A stretch of 64,000 nucleotides of DNA, from positions 1 through 64,000 of the forward strand of contig CAKJVC010000208.1 of NCBI GenBank assembly GCA_918026815.1, given 5' to 3'. How positions within the stretch are numbered: the stretch's first letter is position 1; each line of letters starts with the position of its first letter. Position numbers and translations under genes: made by a program. Shown piece by piece: positions 1-11,727 of the stretch. Source of the stretch: Chalara sp. BL73. Lineage: Eukaryota; Ascomycota; Leotiomycetes; Helotiales. Below the pieces are notes generated by a model. That model worked only from the letters and a program-made list of their open reading frames with translations. It was not told the origin of the DNA and did not search any database.

Positions 1-1770
1 TTGTCTTGGGTTAATGGTGTGGTGATGGAGATATGGCCGGTGATCTTTATGCACACAGCATCTAACATTATGATGTGTGTCCTGGCACGCAATGCATTGA
101 CAATCATCTAGGCAATGCTGACATATACCAACTGTGCCTGGGTTACTGGCTGGGCTACTATGACGAGCATGCCCAGTTCTAGGATATCCACGACATTCCA
201 CAGTTTCATGTTCTGATTCTCCTCCGCGGGGTCGACGCGGTATTCGCTCGAATAGAACATCATTGCTCTCCTCCTCTTTCCCGATTGGGCCGCGTTGCCT
301 TTGAGAATATATGGGCGGCGACCGAGTATTTGATTTCCCTTCAGCATGTGGCGAACAACATCCTGTGCTAGCATCGCAGTCGTCAGAAGAGTAGTGGCTC
401 TTATGGTGTTGACGATGATTTTCGCGGTGGTGATGATGGCGAATTCTATAGTAGTGGTTCGTACTCTTGGGAGACGGCTGCAATCGGACACCTGAGCATA
501 CATTCGTAAATAAAAAAGGAGAAGTTGCGTAAGCTGTATGAATATTAGGTAGGAGATGACTAAATTTTAGCTTTTCTGTGGATTTCATTCTTGTAAAGCC
601 GGGTGGTGTTGATTTGGTGATCCTCCGCAGGGGAGGCTTGCAAAGCGTCTCATGTGTATGCGAATATTGGGATGTGTTTCCTAGACCGGATTGTCTCTCT
701 AACTGCGGATCAGAGCTTCGACATCGATACAAAGGCGTTGACATTGCTCCATCTAGCTCTACAGTAGTATTCTGATCTTCTTGATACGGTACAGGGTCAG
801 GTATATATCTGGTAGCACGGCTGTCAAAAGTTGTATTGATACCATTGGCTTGTGGAAGAGCTCCTGAATCGCAGTCTTTACACAACCGATGTCCACACCT
901 CCGGCACCTTTTATCAAGTTCGCCATTCATCCATTTGCAGACGTGACAACCCACACGAACTCGAGGAGGCTTTGGAGTATCTTCTAGATCTCGAGATGGT
1001 TCCCTATCAGGAACAAGCCCTTCTGGTCGTTCAATACCGTAAACATCAAACAAGTCTCGAACACTTTGACGACGTACGCTTGAAGTGGTACAAATTGAGA
1101 TTTCTGAGCTTGGACTGCCTAACCCTTGTATACCAACATCTAGATCATGTGTATTAGCGTTAGTCACTGCATCAGTTGGGCTTGACAAGCTCGTTGCTTT
1201 GGTTGAAGAGAAACTGGTGTTGTTAACGTCCTGTAGAGTACTTTTATCCGCAAGATTAGAAGCAGGATCCCAGTGACCAAAAGGCTGCTTTACTGGCCAC
1301 TCAGTGGAGATGACATTGTCGGCTCTAGCTTCAGAAATATGTCGTTCGAATAGAGTTTGTTGACTAACACTTCGCGTTCTGAGGTATGAGATCGCATGGT
1401 CCTGATCGTGGTTGGACCGGGAAGTATATTGACCAAGGTATGAATGGTGCACATCAACTTCTGGCTCTTGGTAAGGATTGCTGCTGAGGCTTGATGATGC
1501 GGGTTTGCCCAAGCGTCTGACTAGACCTCGTCCGAAGGTAGCGCTTCGATGCTGACGAGAATGCGCTGCAACTGGTGACGGAGGCCGGGGAACTGCTGAT
1601 GGAATATCTGTAGTTGTGCTTTCCAAGCCTTGAAGAAATGTAATGCGCGACGCCACTGTTCCGGCATGGATGGGACCCTCAGGGTCATTGGCAGCAGACA
1701 TTCGCGGATCATTCAAATCAGAGCTGCAACGTCTCATCTGAACATCTCGCGACAGCCGTTCGTCGTTCAT
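1..1770 (-). CDS. Cys-rich conserved fungal hypothetical protein, 3' end cut by window edge
   Basis: Translating the minus strand from the ATG at 1770 gives 590 codons with no stop down to base 1, so this is one long exon whose C-terminus lies outside the window. Most of the protein is polar and probably disordered, rich in Ser, Arg, Asp and His. Two cysteine clusters stand out. The first, residues about 275-300, reads C-H-x-C, ten residues, then C-x2-C-G-H-x2-C-x2-C, which looks like a zinc-binding module. The second, residues about 553-574, has C-x3-C-x-C-x2-C followed by a Cys-Cys pair and histidines. A His-rich stretch lies near residue 447. I do not recognise the family. The long open frame, methionine start and paired zinc-like motifs make it a real gene; function is unknown. 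Confidence 0.75.
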   Translation of the reverse strand, partial: MNDERLSRDVQMRRCSSDLNDPRMSAANDPEGPIHAGTVASRITFLQGLESTTTDIPSAVPRPPSPVAAHSRQHRSATFGRGLVRRLGKPASSSLSSNPYQEPEVDVHHSYLGQYTSRSNHDQDHAISYLRTRSVSQQTLFERHISEARADNVISTEWPVKQPFGHWDPASNLADKSTLQDVNNTSFSSTKATSLSSPTDAVTNANTHDLDVGIQGLGSPSSEISICTTSSVRRQSVRDLFDVYGIERPEGLVPDREPSRDLEDTPKPPRVRVGCHVCKWMNGELDKRCRRCGHRLCKDCDSGALPQANGINTTFDSRATRYIPDPVPYQEDQNTTVELDGAMSTPLYRCRSSDPQLERQSGLGNTSQYSHTHETLCKPPLRRITKSTPPGFTRMKSTEKLKFSHLLPNIHTAYATSPFLFTNVCSGVRLQPSPKSTNHYYRIRHHHHRENHRQHHKSHYSSDDCDASTGCCSPHAEGKSNTRSPPIYSQRQRGPIGKEEESNDVLFERIPRRPRGGESEHETVECRGYPRTGHARHSSPASNPGTVGICQHCLDDCQCIACQDTHHNVRCCVHKDHRPYLHHHTINPRQ

Positions 1771-2127
1771 GGCAAGCGTTGAACCATTCTAATTGGACCG
1801 CTGCGCGCGATTTACAGGGACTTGTAAATTGTAAAGAATAGACCAGATGATTCAGGGAACGTGGCTAAGAAATGACTACCAGGCAGCTTTGCCCGTGATT
1901 CAAAAATATGATGATATAGTGGTAGTTATGAAGATAGACTTGTGAGAAAATCAAGGGCTTGGGATAAGCGCAGGACTCAACTGGAAGGCGCGAGCTGCCA
2001 ACCACTATTCTGTCTTAGGATCTAGACTTCAGTGCTCTCTCCGCTTAATGATCACAAGTGTAATTTTTAAAGAGATTGATATACACAGGCTCCACGTCTA
2101 TACCTCCGCTATGCTAAGTTGGATCCT
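1771..2127. other. intergenic gap, upstream of the Cys-rich gene
   Basis: Holds the 5' flank of the Cys-rich gene and the 3' flank of the ATP synthase delta gene, both on the minus strand. I see no gene or repeat here. Confidence 0.6.
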
Positions 2128-2896
2128 CTACTTAAGGGCCGCTTGCAGGCTCTCCAATACCTATGAGAACAATTAGCTAAAATCAAAACTCAGTAATCTC
2201 ATCAAAACTGACCTCAAGCTCAATCTTTGCCTCAGCAATGTCCTGTTCACTTCCACTTCCACTAGCAATCTTCTGCGCCTCTGCGATTTGCGACCGGACT
2301 GCCTCAATGCTGAAGTCCTCCAAGGCGTATCCCTCAACTGCGTTGATGCTCAATTCCGAGTTAGGCTGTACTGTAGCAAATCCTCCTGACACTAAACAAA
2401 CTCATATTAGATGAGAAGCCTGGTGAAATCATGGGCCGCTTACAGAAGAATTGCTTGCTGCCACCGCTCTCCTCAATGACCTCAACAAGACCAGGTCGTA
2501 GTTGCTCAATGGATGGAACGTGGTTTGCGAGGATACCCATATCTCCGGACTCTGCAGCAATGTTGACCTGGACGACATCTGTGGACTTATAGACAGACTG
2601 TTGACAGGTTAGTCTTGAACAACCAACCTTCATGATCCCCTGTCGCGCCATCCCTCCCATTCAATGAGATACGATGCCAGCAATCCCAATCCGCTTGGTT
2701 CTTTATTTGTATCATACCTGATGTGGCAGAGCCAAGCTCAACTTGATCTGAGGAAAGTTAGCCATGGTCGTAAAATCTGTTCCGAGGTACCGACCTTGTC
2801 CGAAACAGCATCAGCATAACCTCTGCGCTGAACTGGCACCCTGATGGCTGCAGAGCGCGCTCGCAGAGCTGTGCGAGCAATACGGAAAGAGTTCAT
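2128..2896 (-). CDS. atp16: mitochondrial F1F0-ATP synthase delta subunit (yeast Atp16 type)
   Basis: Central-stalk subunit of mitochondrial ATP synthase, the homologue of bacterial epsilon. Exons on the minus strand: 2896-2795, 2747-2718, 2597-2444, 2391-2213 and 2160-2128, giving 165 residues with every junction phase consistent. The N-terminus is Arg/Ala-rich with no acidic residue before a typical RRGYAD cleavage region, so it is a mitochondrial presequence. The core carries the conserved KSTDVVQVNIAAESGDMG and NHVPSIEQLRPG segments, then SGGFATVQPNSELSINAVEG, the family's beta-sandwich. The C-terminal helix pair ends in LESLQAALK, supplied by the 33-base last exon. An in-frame ATG six codons upstream exists; 2896 was chosen because it begins the presequence. 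Exon 2 is only 30 bases. Confidence 0.95.
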
Positions 2897-5800
2897 GGTG
2901 TGTTGCGGTATCATTGGATCTGGTGTTGTTGACCTAAGGGTGAGCTTTCTCTTGAGGTTCAAATCATGGTTTCGCTAAATGGGTTAGACCGATGATCACG
3001 TGTATATTTCTCTTGGCAGGAGCCATATCTATTCACACAATGAACTCCAAGTCCATATCTGGGACTTTCAGACCCATTGAGACTCGAATTTTCATCGTAG
3101 TAGAGCCTCAAGTGTCATCTAAGAGGTGATTTATATTGTTATAAAGTTACTACCTATCTTTCTAATTAAGCGTGAGCTTCTTTCTTTGGATGTGTCTCCT
3201 GTTGCTGCGGCTCCATCACTCATCCTCAATGTTATCAATTCTCACTTCACCCTTTTATGTAGTAGCAAATGTTATTTCTCTAGTTAATTTCTGGCGAGCA
3301 AAATACTCAAGACCACCGATTCAAGGTTACCTTCTTGAACTCCGAAAACCAATTGCGTTGATGTTTCGAGAAGATGCTATGAAGATATTGGATATGGATA
3401 ATCCGTTCTGTTGTGTGCTTCTACTTTCCTACTCTCTAAACACTGAAGTCATCAGTTTTCTTTGGCGCCGAGAACTATGCTACATTTATCATATATTCTA
3501 CCACATTGTGGAGAATGTTCTTTTTCAAATTTTAAATCGTTAGGAAGGGTATTAAGAAGTAACTCCCAATGGTATGCCACGGCAGTGAACGAGAAAAAGA
3601 TGCGACTGATTGGGAATCTTTAACCTATTGTTGCTTCGAGAAGCTCCCTGGAGGTGAAGCACAACTGCCGTCAATATGTTGTTGTCGAATAGAGTCTTCA
3701 TATGCCGTACCATTTCCAAAGCACATACGTATTATTTCTTTGTCACCTTCATGTCATAACCATGTTCGAAAATTTGGGATTCTTGACGATTGGCATTCTG
3801 AAAAAATGCGTGGATATGGGACTAAGAGATGTAACATACGCTTGCTGGAATTACTAAGGTCGACAACAATATTTTCGACAAATCCGCTTGTGCCTTGATG
3901 GAAACTGAAGTGATATGACAGCTCGCTTCTCCGCTTTCATTCCAGAGCCTTGCATTAAAACAACAGTAATCAGTCTGGGATTTAGTGTGATCCATGCTCC
4001 ACACCGAATTAGAGATATCGTTCAAAAGCTAAGGTCTTTAATTGTGCCTTCTATCCGTGATTCTCGCCCAGTGCTTAGTCATATTGCAACTAAGAATATG
4101 AGAATATTAAGTTGGTCGCCCGACACCACCAGTATTCTATCTCTCCACGTTCACAAGCTCGCGGGAGCAGCTATATGATAAGAGGAATCGCGCGGGTTGA
4201 AATGCAAGACGGGCTCCGTACGACCTCCAACCTGGGAAATGGCCCATCACAGCGAGTAGCATTCTCACGTGGGTCCTCTTCCATAGCGATGCACACATTG
4301 GGGGATGCGTTTTGGCTTTGAACTAGATATTTCATCGGTAACGGCAAGTTGTCGCGAAACCGCCATTCCTTTCATCCTTAGTTCATGTGAGTGGAGGAAA
4401 TAAATCCCTCATGTTAAAGAAGCATGGCATGCAGATAGAGTACTTAGACTGCATCTGCGGGCATCTAATGTGTGCATGCAGATCTAAGGTGAGAGGACGA
4501 TTTAGGAAACTCTTGCCGTCAAGCACATGAACATCCTATGATACAAGATGGCTGTGGTCACACCTGGGAATATTTTCTAAAGGGAAAGTCAACCGGCTGC
4601 TCTCCAGTTTCAGCGGTTTCAGCGCAGTCAACGCGCTGATATAATATATTGAAAAGATATCATATTTCAGCTTGAAACTGTCCACCCACGCTTACGAACC
4701 GACTCAGCTCACCGTTCTTCAGCCCGTACACCGCTGTCTGCGCTGCCATCGTATGGATGATTGTTATTCAGCATCACGAGGTGTTACCACAACACCATTT
4801 TCTGGAATGAATTGCACGATATTATTAGTTGACGGCTGCGGGATAGAGGGGCGAGACGTGCTTGATGCGCCATGGCTTGACCCTTATAGAAGTTCGAAAT
4901 CATACACATGCAAGAAATCGACACGTCGCTAGCGAAAAGAGGGGTCATGTTGTTGAAATGCTCGAGAGAATGTGGGGTGCACTGGTACATTTTTCATTTT
5001 TGTGGTCAGAGCCCTCGAACGGTGTTATGGCAGCACTTCTATTGGTTGGGGTGCCATTTACGGGCTAATAGTGGTACATGAGCCCATTGTATGTACCTTA
5101 TCATCTTCATGTACCTCTGACGGAGATGTGATACAGCTTTGAGATCAAGGAGGGGCATTCCAGCAACACACAGCAGCAGCTGTCATCAATATGCCAGCTT
5201 CCGAACGGCGGTGTTACATGACTCTCATGGTATCACGAGTCTCGACTGCTCATCGTCATCACCAAAACGAGTACGCATGTGGCTGGCGCAAAGTCCTATC
5301 ATCTCTCAGATGTCATGACTTTTAGTAGTCCCTTTCAGATGTGCTTCTGAACAAATTTGAGCCCCCACGCTGAAGAAACATGCTTCAGCGGTGAATGTCC
5401 ACACTTAGCACACAGCAAATAGCAAATACTGGCACGGCATTGCAAAGAGTCACACATAGTATAATAACGTTAATGCCCGTCCGGCATAATCTATAATAGG
5501 ATGCTTACTTTTTAGTCGGAATGGAGTCTCATGGATGTATTGCTCAACCCACTGGAATTCATTGGGTTCAAGAACCGCCATACCATAGTTGTAAAGCCGA
5601 AATAAACCTCTCCCGGCTGGTGTCTCATGTCGGGCATCAAGCCTTCATGGGAGGTATAGCAACAACTCAAGCTGAAAAGCTAACAACATGGGCCATTCTT
5701 GTTCTTTTTTAATGACTTGATTCCTTGGAAACCCTCCCGCCTTCACTAGAACCCAGTGACTATGTTGTCACCAAAACGTTAATCCTCCATCATACAAAGA

Positions 5801-6024
5801 TTAAACGAATGCTATGTCCCTTTGGTGCCTACGTCACGTGTGTAGTACATACAGTTGAATCATCAGGTGGATCCCTGTCGTCAATGAGGGGCAACTACCA
5901 AAACTTCATGTTTAAACCATAATCTGAATACCAAAACAGATCATAACAGTTACTGTGCAAAAGTTCTTTCCTGAAATATTTTACCGCTGTGCATATACTT
6001 CAGGTCTCCCCACAAATCGCAATC
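2897..6024. other. gene-poor interval of about 3.1 kb
   Basis: Only short unrelated open frames occur (the longest, 3172-3543 plus, is 123 codons, starts at a non-ATG codon and shows no family resemblance). No transposon hallmark, direct terminal repeat or RNA gene was recognised. The end nearest 2900 carries the ATP synthase delta promoter and the end nearest 6000 the promoter of the coiled-coil gene. Confidence 0.5.
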
Positions 6025-6798
6025 ATGGCAGGCAAGAAAGCTGCTGGAGAAAATTCTAAAAAGGCAGCAGGGAATGCAAGGAAAGCTGAATCTGCTGCAC
6101 AGAAGACTGCAGTTGAAAATGCGAAGAAAGCTGCCGCCGAAGACGAAGAATGGGGCAAAGGTGCAAAGTCAAACGCAAAGAAGTGGGCTCATCATTCTCT
6201 CCCTAGTCATTTACTCCTATACACCTCTACCCGCCGCAGACTCAACCCACAGTGCTTCTACTGACAAGATGTCTATCGCAGAGAGGCAGAAGCAGCTAAA
6301 AAGGCGGAGCAGGCAAGGAAGAAGGCAGAGAAAGATGCCTTACTAGCTGAAGAAGAAAAGTCACTCAAGTCTGCCCCAAAGAGCTCCAAACAGGCAGTCA
6401 AGAAGGCGAACAAAGGGCTCGACCTGTCACAACTTGACAGCCTGGAAGGCGGTTCTGCATCTTCATTAAATGCAACCGGTATTGATAACGCCCTGGATGC
6501 TCTGTCGTTGGCGGCAGGCGCGGATTCGACAAAGATTGATAAACATCCTGAGCGGCGGTTCAAGGCAGCTTATACGGCATTCGAGGAGCGGCGTCTGAAG
6601 GAGATGGATGCGGATGGAAGCGGTCAGGGTCTCCGACAAAACCAGAAAAAGGATAAGATTCGTAAGGAGTTTGATAAGAGTGAAGAGAATCCATTCAACC
6701 AAGTTCGAGCGGCGTATGATGCTACAAAGGAGGATATCAAGTTGCTGAAGGACCAAGAGAAGAACAAGATTGAGCAACGCTTAGGTGGAAAGGATTGA
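6025..6798 (+). CDS. CCDC124/Oxs1-like coiled-coil protein
   Basis: Homologue of human CCDC124, a ribosome-associated coiled-coil protein; the role here is inferred from the family. Exons 6025-6182 and 6282-6798 give 224 residues, and the junction restores one continuous Lys/Ala/Glu helix. The N-terminal half is very rich in Lys and Ala with heptad-like character (AGKKAAGEN, then ARKKAEKDALLAEEE). A short linker contains GLDLSQLD. The C-terminal half has the family core: LNATGIDNALDALSL, HPERRFKAAYTAFEERRL, then IRKEFDKSEENPFNQV and a final KIEQRLGGK. Length fits the family (about 220 residues). The intron starts with the weaker donor GTGGGC. Transcription is in the same direction as the next two genes. 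Confidence 0.9.
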
Positions 6799-7325
6799 GG
6801 TGACAACTGGGTTCATGAAGCCAATAAACCACGTGGGGAAGTCCTGGTATTGATACCATGGGCCGGCTCAGACGTACGCAATAGTCTATGAAGTCATTAT
6901 CAAGAGACGAGGAGTGTAACACAACACTTGTTGTGAGGAAGAATAGATCATAGATCTGATGCTTAGCGTCATGAATAGCGTTGTATATCTCTTCAAACGT
7001 ATTTGAGAACTTGCTGCTTGGATAGCTTCTCATGAGTCTTTTGTCTATAGAAAAGACTACCTCACGTCTACAAAGCCAGAGACTCTAGAGGTTCCTCATG
7101 CTTATTGTTTATTCCTCTGTTCAAGCAAGCTTCAAGTGTTTCAAGAACCAACAGAATTATTTTGTCCTTCACAATACTTTTCTAAGACGTGATATGCTAA
7201 GTGTGCCTTTATTAAACTAAGCCCTGCTCTATTCGAGGCGGTCTAGCATTGCCAAGAAATTTCTGCCAGCATCCTGCCCATCAACTTCATGCAACGCGAC
7301 ATTACACTCATAGCTCTATATAATC
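6799..7325. other. intergenic gap
   Basis: Terminator side of the coiled-coil gene and promoter side of the E2-like gene. A pyrimidine-rich stretch precedes the ATG at 7326. Nothing else seen. Confidence 0.5.
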
Positions 7326-8549
7326 ATGGTCCCTAGCCCTCTAGCCTCTCTTTCCGCTGTTCGGAAGCAGAATCTACTTGTTGAGTTGTAAGCCTCAGGA
7401 GATATGAACGGTATGTGCTCAGAAGCGCTAATCTTTATAGTTCGAGTCTCAAGTATGCTTGCCCATATGGGGTGTTCGTGAGTCTCACTCCCGGAGATCC
7501 TTCTTTATGGTCAGGTGTTCTATTCATTAGAAAGGGTGAGTTCATAGTCGTATTTAAAGTGCATATTCTGATCCTGGTTTGAATTTATAGGACCTTATGC
7601 ACCATCAATTCTTCGGTTCCAAATATCATTTCCTCCAAGTTATCCTTCTCTTCCGCCATTGGTGAGTGCAATTTGGTTCTTGCTTTCTAGATACAGCAAC
7701 AACTTCATTATAAATCGTGTTCAACCATGTCGATTTATTATCAGAATTGCTGATTGAAGAACTTTCCAGGTAACATTCAGTACCGATATGTTCCATCCAC
7801 TAATTACTCCACTGACGACGTACATGTATACAACGGACATTCAAGATGGAGGAACAGTCTCGGCGACGGATGAAGAACGATTACCTCCTGGTGGCTTCTC
7901 GTTACGAAATGGATTTCCTGATTGGTTTGGACGTACTAAGGCAAGGGGACTACAATCAAAGAGTTTACGTCTGACACCAACCTCTACCCCAATGGCAGTG
8001 AAGAATAGTCCAGGAACAACGGGAAGCTCTGCTAGTGGTGTTACGGGAAATCAATCAAAAATTACAATATATGAGGTCCTTAGATATATCAGGGGCGCAT
8101 TTGACGAGGAAGAGATACTTGATCAGATACCGTTGGAAGCTGCAGGGAACCCAGGAGCATGGCATGCATGGCGATCACATCGAATCAAATCCGGCATATT
8201 ACTTCCAGATTTTCACGAAAACTCTAACCTTAACGATGGTCTGATTGATGATGGCAATGACACTGGCAGTAACTCAAGTATACCGGAGGGGTATCAGGTA
8301 TTGGCTGGTGGCACAAGTGCCCCGTTTGCTGCTCGAAGACCTGGAGAATGGAATTGGGAAGGAGTCTGGGAAGTAAGGGTGAAGAAAGGCATAGATGCTA
8401 GCATGAGCGACGCGGCATTATTTGGTAAAGAGTCTGGCGACGACTTGATTCGATTCTTAAAGCTAGACGGTGAAGAGCTCAATGTCCTAAAAGAAAGGAT
8501 TAGTACATTTATGGAGACTTCGGAACTACAGAGAAAAGAGCTTGTCTGA
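7326..8549 (+). CDS. UBC-fold E2-like protein without catalytic cysteine (FTS/AKTIP-like variant)
   Basis: Exons 7326-7387, 7441-7535, 7591-7661 and 7770-8549 give 335 residues, all phases consistent. Residues about 20-100 read as the core of a ubiquitin-conjugating fold: YGVFVSLTPGDPSLWSGVLF, then PYAPSILRFQISFPPSYPSL, then TFSTDMFHPLI. In active E2s the HPN motif is followed about eight residues later by the catalytic Cys. Here it is FHPLITPLTTYMY, and the only Cys in the whole protein is near residue 28, before the core. It should therefore be unable to form a ubiquitin thioester. The FHPL motif recalls the AKTIP/FTS E2 variants, which act as adaptors in dynein/Hook or vesicle-tethering complexes. 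The remaining 230 residues are polar, with a WNWEGVWEVRV segment near residue 282. The fold call is by pattern only. Confidence 0.75.
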
Positions 8550-8817
8550 ATGAGCATGATCCCTTCGCATTTGGGAGTAGCATTGTTCCTTCTGAATCTA
8601 CAGTGGAAGCATTTAATTGAATTCGAAGAACTGGTACCTGCCTGTTTGAGTCCAGCTTTTCGCGGCACCGAAAACGTCAACATACTGCTATTATGTCGCT
8701 CTTTCCGCCCTACTGTTTCTATACTACGAGCGATGTTTCGACTTGTGCGTGGATCTTGGGTATACAACCTCCGCATCACCAACGTATTAGCACTTCAACA
8801 TACCTCGAAATTTGGCT

Positions 8818-11266
8818 ATGAGTACTTCTAACTCCGCAGTGGGTGCACTTATTCTTGTACCAATTTTCATCGCGGCCTCAGCTGCAATTATCGCCTTGAA
8901 CTCAGTAGTAGGTTCATGCCATTTATTCATCTATCTGTGCCAAACCTCCCATTCAGGACAAAATAGTGTCCAGATGTAAATGGCTTCCGTGTTGTCGAGA
9001 GAAATACTGTGGCTTTTTAGAATCTATTTACTGACTGAACAAGGGATTTTTCAAAGCACTCACCTATTTCTTTCACAGGACTTGGGTCAGATTCAAATTC
9101 AAGAAATCTAGCTTTGCCACAGTGACAGGACGGAACTTTCGTAAATCAAGCCTCAGTTCTTCTGGTAGCTGGCTTGAAATCACGAGTAACGACGAACAAG
9201 AGCATATTTCTTCCTTTATTGGCCAAACAACAGAAGGAGCTCGGTACGACTCCTTACCTTTAGTTCATAATCTGCCTGGCCATCTAGCACAATGGAATCC
9301 AGATCGTTACTCCCGCCTCACATGGAGCTTTTCGAAAGCCAGTCCAGCAAGCCCCAGCCACTTCGCATCATTAAACGTAGCCAGACCATCACGGGCGGTT
9401 CTTGCCCGACAGAAATATATGGAAGAGGGACATCTGGAGCCTTTGATGAGAGTTTCAACGTCGGGAGTCCTCCATTCGGAGCGGATCGTCCATTAACCGT
9501 CCATAAGTTGCGTAAAAAGCGGCCAAGCATATTATATGGAAGCTTCGACGACGTCCAAGGCTTGTCCTCAGCCAATGCTCTCAGCCACCATTCCCAAACC
9601 CCGACCAGTGAGGATGACTTAGATCTAACTCCCAAAGCATCAAAACCTGTACCTAGAACACTAAGCGCAGGCGCTTTCCTCCGTTCAGAACTCCATCGCG
9701 GTGGCTCCGATATAGTAGACAATCCTTTCTTATATCAAGATGTTCCAGAGAGGCGGCCTGTCAAATCCAAAAACTTCATATTAAAGGCTATTGGAGGCCG
9801 TGGCAGCGCTCGTGTGAAGAACTCTTCACGCTGTGCGACTGGAAGCGCAGGCCGTAGAGTTTCAGGCCATTCGGTCACTTCCACATGCTTTTATGAGGAC
9901 AGCACATCAGAGACTCGAACACAACCTGCCCATGTGCTGTGTCCAGAAATCGAGATCACCCCTGAGGTCCCAAGCGTTGAAAGCGCTTGTTGTATTCTAT
10001 GGGTTGCTGTTTCCATCACTGGTAAATTGCGGAGGGCAGACGGAAAAGAAACGAATGAGCCAGTCTCAGCCTTCCGTAAGTCTCTTCTGTTAACCTTACG
10101 CTGCAGGGTGCAGGCTTAGGTTTATATAAATTTGGAAATACTCAACATAAAATGTAGACTCTAATTGATCGGCGTTTTATCACTATCATTTTTATTTTCT
10201 CGAAAGCTGATGTATGCAGAAACCAGTCACGGAATTTTGCATTCGATGCATATTGAACTATTTCCCGGACGAGATTGCTCAATTCCTGAAATCATTGGTA
10301 ACCTGCACGAGCTCAAAATTGTCGGTGTTGGTCAAACTATACTAGTTCTGGTAGGTCGAAAGAATTTACTCCTCAATATTAACACCAAATCTAAAGCCTT
10401 TCGGCACCGTCTGATCGCTAAATTAGGTCAAAGTACGTCTTGGGAATATGAACATTCCAACTCCAACAGGCTCAGATGGCCTCATTGCCGACCTTGAGAG
10501 CCAACTTGGAGATGCAGAGACGCCTTATATCAATGTCCGAATCACATATAGGCATTGTGGATTTAGCAATACCATTATGCAGACCGATGCTACTGGCACG
10601 ATCAAGCGGCGAAAACCACAATCCGTGTGGTCAGCTGCAGATCCTCGAATACTGAAAGGTCCAGCGAACCCAGTCATCACCCTCATTGAATCACATTTTC
10701 CTGTTGACCAAGCCCGGCATGCAATTCATAAATTAGCTGACGACAGGATTCATATCCCGGCTGCAAAAAGACAGCGTGCCAGCCAGCGAGAGGCCATATA
10801 CTCAAGTGTGAACACAGCCAAAGCTACTCAGGCAACACCACTAGCTGTTAATAATATTCCTAGTATAGGAGAGACCCGTCAAGGCAGTCATGACTTGGGG
10901 GGATGGTCAGGAACTCCATCCTTTGTGGGCAACACTCGAAATTCGGGCCCTGAAATAGATCCAGCACGAAAGATATGGACTGAGATGCGCCGAAACAGCC
11001 AGGGTCGCCATCACCGCGCCACTCTTGGGCTTAGCACCTTTCAGCCATTAGATACCAATATCGATGGTTTTGATAATATTTCTGAGTGGATCAAACACGC
11101 GGGGCTGTCGCCGGAGCGCGAACGAGAGCGCATTCGAGAGATAGCCTTGAAGAACAAAAGGAGTGTTGGACAAGACACGCTCAGGAGTATGGCACCAAGC
11201 CTGAAGAAAGGCAGTGCTGGAACTTTGGGCTTCGGCGGAGCATGGGGATGGACTGGATGGTGGTGA
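8818..11266 (+). CDS. conserved Ser-rich fungal protein with probable N-terminal membrane segment
   Basis: A multi-exon gene whose 3' part is well supported: exon ending 9243, then 9288-10075, 10220-10432 and 10470-11266, with phases agreeing at every junction. The middle is Ser/Pro-rich, then a more ordered block contains ILHSMHIELFPGRDCSIPEI, ELKIVGVGQTILV and later TPYINVRITYRHCGF. The tail is basic and helical (SPERERERIREIALKNKRS) and ends in Gly/Trp (GAWGWTGWW). The 5' end is unsure. An ATG at 8818 opens with a hydrophobic segment, GALILVPIFIAASAAIIAL; an intron at 8908-8956 fits, but the link to the exon starting at 9079 does not resolve cleanly in phase. The intron at 10433-10469 is only 37 bp. 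The family is fungus-restricted as far as I know, and I assign no function. Confidence 0.6.
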
Positions 11267-11727
11267 CTGAATGTTGTATTATTCCTTCTTTACAAAGTTC
11301 TAAAATACGGATCGCGAGTATTGATCGTTCGACTAGAGATAGGGCTTCTTTATAATTGCATGAATGAGGCATAAGACTCAATCGTTTTCTTCAATTTCGA
11401 CCCAGGTTTCCACGTGCTTCCAATACCAGATCTCAAGGTTGACCATGCGGCCAAGCCCGCTTTTGACCTTCTTGAAACAACTTCAAATACATGGTGATGG
11501 CCAATCATATCCCATTGCTAGACCACGTCCCTGTGCTCCCCGCAATTTCACAAGGGGATCTTCATGCTTTTGTTTCTCTACTCCGTAATTTGGCTGCATT
11601 GCAACCTTTCCAAGGATCCATACGCAAGTACGGAACAACTTCTCAGGATGTCCCCCTTGCTCTTTTTTAGCCGTCGTCGGGCACATCTTTCATTTCTTCT
11701 GTCCACTGCACGTCGAGATAGGACAAG
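11267..11727. other. intergenic gap, phytase-like gene promoter
   Basis: Holds the 3' flank of the Ser-rich gene and the 5' flank of the secreted phytase-like gene, including a CACGTG hexamer at 11411-11416. Confidence 0.5.
11411..11416. promoter_or_regulatory. CACGTG E-box upstream of phytase-like gene
   Basis: A perfect CACGTG palindrome about 310 bases before the phytase-like ATG. Pho4/NUC-1 bHLH factors bind this hexamer at phosphate-responsive genes. Other CACGTG copies occur in the window, so chance cannot be excluded. Confidence 0.3.

Noticed and set aside
3172..3543. 123-codon hydrophobic plus frame
   Set aside because: Begins at a non-ATG codon, AT-driven hydrophobicity, no splice partners and no family resemblance.
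9122..9496. Long plus frame continuing past 9243
   Set aside because: Beyond the donor at 9244 the 9288-10075 frame is better supported and joins in phase; the remainder is a shadow.
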